From Bacillota bacterium (GTDB lineage Bacteria; Bacillota; Clostridia; Lachnospirales; Cellulosilyticaceae), in contig JAEYNQ010000095.1 in NCBI GenBank assembly GCA_023412455.1, positions 1 through 26,135 of the forward strand: a DNA stretch of 26,135 nucleotides. The letters run 5' to 3'. Shown one piece after another: positions 14,937 to 21,148 of this stretch. Each line of letters opens with the position of its first letter. Position 1 is the first letter of the stretch. The position numbers and the translations under genes are program-made. The notes beneath the pieces are model-generated. The model saw only the letters and a list, made by a program, of their open reading frames with translations. It searched no databases and was not told the DNA's origin.

Positions 14937-15761
14937 TTATTTTACAAATGGCTGGCAGTACTCACAATAGTACACAGAGCCTCCTAAGTAAGCTTCTTTT
15001 ATAATTTTCGCTCCACATTTTGGACAACTTAGGGCCATTGTATTCTTAGACATTAGTGTCTTGTATCCACCCTTCTGCCCCATAAGATCCTTTTCTGTAT
15101 CTCGTCCTCCTCCTTGGATCATCTTTTGCAAGACCTCCGTTATGGACCTAAGCACCTTTTCCTTATCCTCTTCACTCAGTGTTTGGAGCTTACGTTTGGG
15201 ATGCATGCCTGCTTCAAAAAGGATGTCCTGCAGGACACCATTTCCAATACCGGGGAAGCGTTGCTCTGTTGCTAAAAAGGCCTTCAGGCTTAAGCTGGGC
15301 TTACTCTTTGCAAATAATTCCTTATAATGCGTCTTAAAAACTTCTAAAAAAGGTGAAAGGGCTCCTTTACTTGCTAGATAATAGCTATTATCATACTCCC
15401 CTTGATGCAAATAAATACCTCCATACATAGCCACCGTAAATACCAAGGCTTCACCCTCTTCAAACTCTATTAAAAGTTGAAAATCCTTTGGCCTATTTTC
15501 CTTATCTACTAAACGCAAATTAATACCATCATTCACACAAAGCTTATACCCATTGTCAAAGCTAATCTCTACAAAAATACCAAAGCCTTCTGCCCCTGTA
15601 ATCCTGCTCCCTTTAAGCTTCTCCCCATACTCACCAGGCTCACCATTAAACCAACAAAATTTATGTACCTTTGTTGGGGGCATAACTCGCTGAACCTGTC
15701 TTCCTACTACGTGATTATTTAGCTGCTCTGACATCACTTTTACTTCTGGAAACTCTAACAT
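14937..15761 (-). CDS. Fpg/Nei-family DNA glycosylase-like protein, non-canonical N-terminus
   Basis: This 274-residue protein has the full Fpg/Nei layout. A beta-sandwich N-domain begins MLEFPEVKVM, a helix-two-turn-helix spans about 158-215 (with FPGIGN, Asn174), and a C-terminal zinc finger uses Cys246, Cys249, Cys266 and Cys269. Classical members begin MPELPEV, where Pro2 becomes the catalytic N-terminal nucleophile; here residue 2 is Leu. The usual lysine in the RRGK beta turn also appears absent (GAEGFGIFVEI). Base excision by the normal mechanism is therefore doubtful. I recall related clostridial proteins with Ile or Leu at this position, so this may be a distinct subfamily. The ATG is 6-8 nt past AGGGGGG. 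Confidence 0.82.
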   Translation of the reverse strand: MLEFPEVKVMSEQLNNHVVGRQVQRVMPPTKVHKFCWFNGEPGEYGEKLKGSRITGAEGFGIFVEISFDNGYKLCVNDGINLRLVDKENRPKDFQLLIEFEEGEALVFTVAMYGGIYLHQGEYDNSYYLASKGALSPFLEVFKTHYKELFAKSKPSLSLKAFLATEQRFPGIGNGVLQDILFEAGMHPKRKLQTLSEEDKEKVLRSITEVLQKMIQGGGRDTEKDLMGQKGGYKTLMSKNTMALSCPKCGAKIIKEAYLGGSVYYCEYCQPFVK

Positions 15762-15816
15762 GCTTTCCCCCCTAGCTAATTACAGCCTTAATATAGTTTT
15801 AAATATTCTGATTAAT

Positions 15817-15844
15817 ATTATAGGGGGTTTCAATTCATTGTAAA
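15817..15844 (-). promoter_or_regulatory. Predicted promoter of the Fpg/Nei-like gene
   Basis: Minus-strand -35 TTTACA (15844 to 15839) and -10 TATAAT (15822 to 15817) are 16 bp apart. The leader to the ATG is about 50 nt. Confidence 0.65.
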
Positions 15845-15933
15845 ACCCTTATATAAATATATTTAACCTCTTTTCCTAAGTCCTTAATGCCCTATCTTTT
15901 AGAAATTATCTTTGAAAATCTATTTTTTAATTA

Positions 15934-16011
15934 TCTTCATGTTATTTTCGGCTTGTATTCATCTTGTTTTCATCCTCCTTTCACTCAGTTATCACACAAT
16001 TCCTTTAATTT
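15934..16011 (+). promoter_or_regulatory. htrA promoter with six 11-bp-phased direct repeats
   Basis: Consecutive 11-mers at 15934, 15945, 15956, 15967, 15978 and 15989 read TCTTCATGTTA, TTTTCGGCTTG, TATTCATCTTG, TTTTCATCCTC, CTTTCACTCAG and TTATCACACAA. The C at position 5 is constant. A follows it in five of six, and T at position 4 is constant. The last unit begins 17 bp before TAATTT (16006-16011), a weak -10; TATAAG at 16011-16016 is an alternative. The same motif and spacing recur before the response regulator and prsA. An OmpR-type regulator binding in tandem is the likely reading. Confidence 0.7.
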
Positions 16012-16051
16012 ATAAGTATAAAATTACATATTACCAAAGGAGGTAATCATT

Positions 16052-17419
16052 ATGCTAGGTAACAACGATTCTTTTGATAGATATAATTCTTTTGATGAAA
16101 ATCATTCTTTTACTCGTATTGAAGACAACGCACCTATTGACTGTACTCTCTCTTCTACTGACTGCGAGGCAGATGGTAGCTATGTAGACTACAAGGCTTA
16201 TATGCATCAGCAAGACACCAGAGAACTAGGCCACCAAGAACCTATTCCATTAAATTCTGAAACGATTATTTCTTCTCCTCATAAGAAGAAAAGCTTTAAC
16301 TTTAAACGTCCTATAGCTGTAGCTCTTTCTATGCTCACCTTAACTGCTTTTGGCTTTGGTAGTGGTTATGCAACAGGTCAATTCCTTAATAAAGGCTCTT
16401 CACTTATTACTACAGCTCCTTCTATCTCTTCAAATCAAAGCAATACACAAGAAATTCTACAGACTACCTCTCCTTCAAACGGCAAAGCTTTATCCGTGAC
16501 AGAGATTGCTAACTTGAACGGAAACTCTGTGGTAGAAATTTCAACTGAGGTAATGGTAACCGGCAGACGCCTTCAACAATATATTACCCAAGGTGCTGGT
16601 AGTGGGGTAATCATTACCAATGACGGCTATATTATCACTAATAATCACGTTATAGATGGTGCAAATAAAATTAATGTACGCCTTAAAAATGGTGAAACCT
16701 ATGAAGCTAAATTAATTGGTACTGACTCTACTACAGACATAGCTGTTATTAAGGTTGAAACTAAGAGCCTGGTTCCTGTCACCTTTGGTGATTCTGATCA
16801 ACTAGAAGTGGGTGAACTAGCCGTTGCTATTGGTAATCCTCTTGGTCAATTAGGTGGTACTGTAACAGATGGTATTATTAGTGCTCTGGATCGTGAGATT
16901 ACAATTGATGGCGAAAGTATGAATCTCCTTCAAACCAATGCTGCTATTAATCCCGGTAACTCTGGTGGTGGCTTATTTAATGATGCTGGTCAATTTATCG
17001 GTTTAGTTGTTGCTAAGTCCTCCGGTTCTGATATTGAAGGTTTAGGCTTTGCTATCCCCGCTAACGAGGTAAAAACCATTGCCGATCAACTCATTTCTCA
17101 TGGCTATGTAACAGGCCGTCCTGTTCTTGGTGTTTCTCTCTTAGATATTACTACTGCTCAAGATGCCATGATGTATCGTGTGAACCAAATGGGTGTCTAT
17201 GTCGCTCAAGTTAGTCTAAACTCTGCTGCTGATAAAGCTGGCTTTAAAGTTGGCGACTGCATCCTAAGTATCAATGACACAAAAGTGTCTACAACCTCTG
17301 ATCTTAAGAAAGCTATTCTCAAACACAAAGTAGGCGAGCAGCTTCAAGTTAAAATCTTAAGAGACCGTACCGAAATGACCTTAGAGCCTGTACTCTTAGA
17401 GTCTAATCCTTCTAAATAA
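16052..17419 (+). CDS. htrA: HtrA/DegP-type membrane-anchored serine protease
   Basis: This 455-residue S1C-family quality-control protease degrades misfolded proteins outside the membrane. A hydrophilic cytoplasmic N-terminus (1-83) and a membrane anchor (about 87-105) are followed by a Ser/Thr/Gln linker. The trypsin-like domain spans about 150-345, with catalytic His199 (TNNHV), Asp229 (TTDIAV) and Ser304 (NPGNSGGG). One PDZ domain lies at about 355-450. The triad is complete. An AAAGGAGG box precedes the ATG. It has its own promoter with six phased repeats and lies upstream of a two-component system and a PrsA foldase, as in envelope-stress loci. The 368-bp gap to the response regulator is described in the next entries. 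Confidence 0.95.
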   Translation: MLGNNDSFDRYNSFDENHSFTRIEDNAPIDCTLSSTDCEADGSYVDYKAYMHQQDTRELGHQEPIPLNSETIISSPHKKKSFNFKRPIAVALSMLTLTAFGFGSGYATGQFLNKGSSLITTAPSISSNQSNTQEILQTTSPSNGKALSVTEIANLNGNSVVEISTEVMVTGRRLQQYITQGAGSGVIITNDGYIITNNHVIDGANKINVRLKNGETYEAKLIGTDSTTDIAVIKVETKSLVPVTFGDSDQLEVGELAVAIGNPLGQLGGTVTDGIISALDREITIDGESMNLLQTNAAINPGNSGGGLFNDAGQFIGLVVAKSSGSDIEGLGFAIPANEVKTIADQLISHGYVTGRPVLGVSLLDITTAQDAMMYRVNQMGVYVAQVSLNSAADKAGFKVGDCILSINDTKVSTTSDLKKAILKHKVGEQLQVKILRDRTEMTLEPVLLESNPSK

Positions 17420-17459
17420 TCAAGCTTTCATTTATAAAACCTAATATCTCCCCCCCTTC

Positions 17460-17558
17460 AAAAAGGGCCCTCTCACTCATTCAAGTATTTTACCTTTTAA
17501 GTAGACCAATAGGTTGACTCCAAAGGCAACATACTCAGTAGTGAGAAGGGCCCTTTTT
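17460..17558. terminator. Large 99-nt hairpin after htrA, terminator or palindromic element
   Basis: AAAAAGGGCCCTCTCACT (17460-17477) pairs with 17540-17558, with one bulged A at 17547, giving an 18-bp stem. Inside the 62-nt loop, AGTAT (17484-17488) pairs with ATACT (17531-17535), and a small ACC-AATA-GGT hairpin sits at 17505-17514. The outer A5 and T5 make it a plausible bidirectional terminator. It is far larger than the other terminators here, so a mobile palindromic element or a structured RNA end is also possible. Confidence 0.6.
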
Positions 17559-17586
17559 CAAAATAAAGCTTAGCAAAATAAAAGAA

Positions 17587-17668
17587 GGGGGCGTTTGGAG
17601 GAGGGCCACTGAGAAACGTCCACGAATGTTCTTCATAAATAGGCTGTGGCAAGCCAAAGCTCAGAACA
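17587..17668 (+). other. Candidate structured RNA or leader segment
   Basis: There is no reading frame here. GGGCGTTT (17589-17596) pairs with AAACGTCC (17614-17621, one G-U). TGTTCT (17627-17632) pairs with AGAACA (17663-17668) and encloses GGCT (17642-17645) paired with AGCC (17652-17655). The stretch looks GC-richer than its flanks. It lies upstream of the predicted response regulator promoter and so is not its leader. No known family was recognised. Confidence 0.3.
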
Positions 17669-17680
17669 ATCATGCTATTT

Positions 17681-17725
17681 TTATCAGCCGTTAATCACAT
17701 AGTTATCACATACTTCTTTTATACT
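17681..17725 (+). promoter_or_regulatory. Response regulator promoter with three 11-bp-phased repeats
   Basis: TTATCAGCCGT (17681), TAATCACATAG (17692) and TTATCACATAC (17703) are consecutive 11-mers with constant ATCA at positions 3-6. The last begins exactly 17 bp before -10 TATACT (17720-17725), as in the prsA promoter. No good -35 hexamer is visible, which fits an activated promoter. Autoregulation is the inference. Confidence 0.7.
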
Positions 17726-17787
17726 TAGGCTATGGAAATGGGTAGAAGTATGATAGAATAAACCAAATACTATAGAGGTGATTGCTC

Positions 17788-18465
17788 ATGTACAACCTTT
17801 TAATTGTAGATGATGAAACAATGATTCGTGAACTTATTAAAAAATACGCTGTCTTTGAAGGGCACACTGTCAAGGAAGCTTCAAATGGTATGGAGGCCAT
17901 TGCCATGTGTAAAAAAGAAGCTTTTGACCTTATCATTTTAGATGTGATGATGCCTGAACTGGATGGCTTCTCCACCTGCAAGGAAATTCGTAAATTTAGT
18001 ACAACCCCTGTCCTTATGCTTTCTGCTCGTGGTGAGGAATATGATAAAATTCATGGTTTTGAAATAGGTGTGGACGACTATGTGGTCAAGCCTTTTTCGC
18101 CTAAAGAGCTGATGATGCGGGTAAATGCCATTATTAAGCGAACTGGTCAAGGCTGTGCCGTTACCTCCAAGAACGAGGTACACTTTGATGGTCTCACAGT
18201 GGATTTTGATGCCCGGCGAGTGACTATTGACGGAGCTGTAGTGGATTTAACTCCTAAGGAATACGACCTTCTCTTTTATATGGTAAAGAACGGTGGCCTC
18301 GCCCTTACTCGGGAGAATCTTATTACAAACGTATGGGGATACGACTATTATGGAGATGATCGTACTTTAGACACCCACATCAAACTTCTTCGCCGAAGCC
18401 TTGGTAACTATGCCGATCGTATCGTCACTTTGAGGGGAGTGGGCTATCGTTTTGAAACACACTAA
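17788..18465 (+). CDS. OmpR/PhoB-type response regulator (CssR-like)
   Basis: This 225-residue DNA-binding response regulator has a receiver domain (1-120) with acidic pair Asp8/Asp9, phosphoacceptor Asp52 in LILDVMMPELDG, Ser79 and Lys101. A winged-helix output domain follows (about 128-225), with LTPKEYDLLFYMVKNGG and the terminal RGVGYRF. I use the ATG at 17788, 9 nt after AGAGG, rather than the in-frame TTG at 17782. Its last 14 bp overlap the sensor kinase gene. The context (HtrA before, PrsA after) and the shared phased repeats in all three promoters suggest control of exported-protein quality, as CssRS does in Bacillus. That role is inferred. Confidence 0.92.
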   Translation: MYNLLIVDDETMIRELIKKYAVFEGHTVKEASNGMEAIAMCKKEAFDLIILDVMMPELDGFSTCKEIRKFSTTPVLMLSARGEEYDKIHGFEIGVDDYVVKPFSPKELMMRVNAIIKRTGQGCAVTSKNEVHFDGLTVDFDARRVTIDGAVVDLTPKEYDLLFYMVKNGGLALTRENLITNVWGYDYYGDDRTLDTHIKLLRRSLGNYADRIVTLRGVGYRFETH

Positions 18466-19912
18466 ATGGAGCATTAAATGGCAGCTTTTTAGTTATTTAA
18501 CCCTCTTTATAGCTTTTCTTCTTATAATCCTTTGGTTATTTCAAGTCGTATTTCTAGAAAGCTTTTATAAAAGTATTAAAATCAAGGAAATTGAAAATGC
18601 CGGAAAACGTGTGGCTAAAAATATTACCAACTCCAACCTAGAAACTATTTTAGAGAATATTGCGGACGAGAAGGACTTGGCCTTTTTGGTCACAGACGAA
18701 ACAGGCTATATTGTCTATTCCATCAACAATTCACCTGATTCCACCTTTAGCCATATGACAGCTGATGATTATCTCTTTCTTATACGAAACGCCCTCAAGA
18801 AAGATGGAACAGATATTCGGCGTGTCGACTATCGCCTCATCGAGAGCTTAAGTCCACAGATTAAAAATTATAGTCGGACTTTACCAAAGCCTAAAAAACG
18901 TCAATTAGAAAGTGTTATCTATACAAAAGTCCTGCAAAATCCCAATGGCTCGGCAAAAGTTATAATGATTAATGCTATGATTTCGCCTGTAGATGCCACC
19001 ATCTATACCCTTCGCACACAACTTATTTACGTGACAGTTATCATGCTTATTTTAGCCTTTCTATTGGCTTGGTTTATTTCTAAAAAGATATGTAAACCTA
19101 TTATAAAAATTAATATCTCTGCTAAAGAATTAGCTAAAGGTAATTATGGTTCCTTTTTTGAGGGAGGAAGCTACAAGGAAATCTCTGAACTGGCTCAAAC
19201 CCTAAACTATGCCAACCAAGAGCTCTCTAAGACAGAACATTTTAGGCAAGAATTATTAGCTAATGTCTCTCACGACCTTAGAACGCCTCTCACGCTTATT
19301 ACGGGCTATGCAGAAATCATGCGGGATTTACCCGGTGAAAACACCCCAGAAAATACACAGATTATCATTGATGAAGGCCATCGTCTTACTGAACTTGTCA
19401 ATGATATGTTAGACTTATCTAAACTTCAAGCAGGCACCCACGTTATACAGCTTACTCCCTTTAATCTGACTCAATCTATCGAAGACATCCTGAAGCGCTA
19501 CACCCGGCTTCGGGAACAAGAAGGCTATATCTTCAACTTTCTCTATGAAGAAGAAGTCTGGATAAATGCAGATCACCTGAAGCTCTCTCAAGTTCTTTAT
19601 AATCTCATTAACAATGCTATTAATTATACAGGAGAAGATAAGAGGGTAACCGTGAAACAGCTTGTTAGAGATAGTATCGTACGCATTGAGATTATAGATA
19701 CGGGCCTGGGCATTGCCAAGGAAAATCTTCCTTATATCTGGGATAGATACTATAAAGTAGATAAGACGCATAAGCGCGCTTCTGTAGGAACAGGGTTAGG
19801 CTTATCCATTGTTCGCTCTATCCTTCAAGCCCATGATGTTCTCTATGGTGTCCACAGTATTGAAGGTGAGGGAAGTACCTTTTGGTTCGAATTTCCAATT
19901 GTAAAAAAATAA
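18452..19912 (+). CDS. Sensor histidine kinase (CssS-like)
   Basis: This 486-residue membrane histidine kinase has TM1 at about 12-33, an extracytoplasmic sensor region of about 155 residues and TM2 at about 189-210. Then come a HAMP linker and a HisKA domain with His274 in NVSHDLRTPLTL. The ATPase domain carries N box NLINNAINYT (384-393), G1 DTGLG (416-420) and G2 GTGLGLS (446-452). It begins with TTG at 18452, overlapping the regulator gene by 14 bp, with GAGGGGAG upstream, so the pair is translationally coupled. The extracellular loop is basic near RTLPKPKKRQ. It probably senses envelope or secretion stress, judged from the neighbours only. Confidence 0.92.
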   Translation: MKHTKWSIKWQLFSYLTLFIAFLLIILWLFQVVFLESFYKSIKIKEIENAGKRVAKNITNSNLETILENIADEKDLAFLVTDETGYIVYSINNSPDSTFSHMTADDYLFLIRNALKKDGTDIRRVDYRLIESLSPQIKNYSRTLPKPKKRQLESVIYTKVLQNPNGSAKVIMINAMISPVDATIYTLRTQLIYVTVIMLILAFLLAWFISKKICKPIIKINISAKELAKGNYGSFFEGGSYKEISELAQTLNYANQELSKTEHFRQELLANVSHDLRTPLTLITGYAEIMRDLPGENTPENTQIIIDEGHRLTELVNDMLDLSKLQAGTHVIQLTPFNLTQSIEDILKRYTRLREQEGYIFNFLYEEEVWINADHLKLSQVLYNLINNAINYTGEDKRVTVKQLVRDSIVRIEIIDTGLGIAKENLPYIWDRYYKVDKTHKRASVGTGLGLSIVRSILQAHDVLYGVHSIEGEGSTFWFEFPIVKK

Positions 19913-19915
19913 GCT

Positions 19916-19949
19916 TTTTCATCTATTCATCACATTTATTCTGTATAAT
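19916..19949 (+). promoter_or_regulatory. prsA promoter with two 11-bp-phased repeats
   Basis: TTTTCATCTAT (19916-19926) and TCATCACATTT (19927-19937) share the TCA core and phase with the htrA and regulator repeats. The second begins 17 bp before a perfect -10 TATAAT (19944-19949). The first unit begins 3 bp after the sensor kinase stop codon, so prsA has its own promoter despite the close spacing. Confidence 0.68.
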
Positions 19950-20015
19950 AAAATAATACTTGTGTCTTTGCTTCTAGCAAAGAACTTAAACCCAAAAAAG
20001 AAAGTTGGAACTATC

Positions 20016-20996
20016 ATGAAAATACTTAAGAAAACAATAGCCATTGGTCTCATCACTCTTTTTGCCCTAAGTACCGTGGCTTGTAGCAACAAAACAACTG
20101 CTGACTCCTCTACTGCTGTAGCTAAAGTGGGTGAAGTCGAAATCCCTAAAGCACGTTATGATGATCAAATAGCTTATCTGGACTCTATGATGCAATGGCA
20201 ATTTGGAGCAGATTACTCTACTAATGCTGAAGCTATGGCTTATTATGAGCTACAAAAACAAGAAGCCCTTGATTATCTTATAGATGCTGAGCTCTTGCTC
20301 CAAAAGGCCATGGCTCTTAATCTACAAGTCTCTGAAGAAGAGATTACAACCGAACTAGAAACCACTAAGGCTGGTTTTGAGTCGGAAGAAGCCTTTAATT
20401 CTGCTTTAAAAACCGCCAACCTCACATTAGAGGATTTAAAAGAAAACATAAAGAAAGACCTTTTAATCTCTAAAATAGTAGAACAACAGACATCCGATCT
20501 TACTGTAACAGATGAAGAAATATCCGATTACTATCATGCAAACCAAGCTCAATTTACAACTTCTCCTGGCGCTCAAATGGCCCATGTTCTTCTTGAAACA
20601 GAAGAAGCTGCCAAAGAAGCTAAAGCTGCTTATGATAGTGGTACCTCTACCTTTGAAGAATTAGCTGCTAAGCATAATACAGATAGTACAAAGGATACAG
20701 GTGGTGCACTTGGCTTTGTTTCTTATGATGCAGCTAACTATGATCCTGATTTCTTAGCTGGTGCTAAAACCCTTAAAGAAGGGGAAGTATCTGGACCTGT
20801 TAAAAGTGCCTTTGGCTGGCATCTTATCAAAGTCTCTGATATCCAATCTGAAGCCACTATAACACCTCTTGATGAAGTAAAAGAGAGCATTAAAGCTTCT
20901 ATAGAAGCACAAAAGGCTACAGAAAAATTAGATGCTTATCTTGAAAGCCTTCGCAAAGAGGTTTCTGTAGAAATATATGAAGATAACTTAAAGTAA
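20016..20996 (+). CDS. prsA: PrsA-type peptidyl-prolyl isomerase lipoprotein
   Basis: This 326-residue extracytoplasmic foldase has a lipoprotein signal peptide (MKILKKTIAIGLITLFALST) ending in lipobox TVAC, so Cys23 is lipidated and the protein is membrane-bound outside the cell. The SurA-like N-terminal helical region (about 32-180) is followed by a parvulin domain (about 184-275), with AQMAHVLLETEEAA, DTGGALGFV and FGWHLIKV. A C-terminal helix ends it. I chose the ATG at 20016 because it puts the signal peptide at the start; the upstream GTG at 19962 would add 18 hydrophilic residues. No strong ribosome binding site is visible. It probably helps exported proteins fold while HtrA removes failures. 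Confidence 0.92.
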   Translation: MKILKKTIAIGLITLFALSTVACSNKTTADSSTAVAKVGEVEIPKARYDDQIAYLDSMMQWQFGADYSTNAEAMAYYELQKQEALDYLIDAELLLQKAMALNLQVSEEEITTELETTKAGFESEEAFNSALKTANLTLEDLKENIKKDLLISKIVEQQTSDLTVTDEEISDYYHANQAQFTTSPGAQMAHVLLETEEAAKEAKAAYDSGTSTFEELAAKHNTDSTKDTGGALGFVSYDAANYDPDFLAGAKTLKEGEVSGPVKSAFGWHLIKVSDIQSEATITPLDEVKESIKASIEAQKATEKLDAYLESLRKEVSVEIYEDNLK

Positions 20997-21014
20997 CCCT
21001 ACACCCTGAACGTG

Positions 21015-21040
21015 CCTATCTATAGGTACCTATGGATAGG
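21015..21040. repeat. 26-bp near-perfect palindrome after prsA
   Basis: CCTATCTATAGGT and its mirror pair at every position, with one T-G wobble (21021 with 21034), around the centre TA of GGTACC. It is followed by a 6-bp hairpin TGGGGA/TCCCCA (21046-21051 with 21062-21067). Both precede the main terminator, so this segment could be a recombination or protein-binding site or a repeat element. Confidence 0.45.
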
Positions 21041-21084
21041 AAAATTGGGGAAGTTAGAAAATCCCCACCATTTTTCAAGAAAAT

Positions 21085-21133
21085 AAAGAGTGCGTTTCAA
21101 AGCTACCAGAAAGGCCTTTGAAACTCACTCTTT
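21085..21133. terminator. Bidirectional terminator between prsA and the ABC-F gene
   Basis: AAAGAGTGCGTTTCAAAG (21085-21102) pairs with 21116-21133 with a single mismatch, over 18 positions. A T-run follows on the plus side and an A-run lies on the other. Confidence 0.88.
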
Positions 21134-21148
21134 TTCATTTTGAAAAGG

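Noticed and set aside
19962..20015. Upstream GTG start for prsA
   Set aside because: It would bury the lipoprotein signal peptide behind 18 hydrophilic residues and lies just a few bases after the predicted transcription start.
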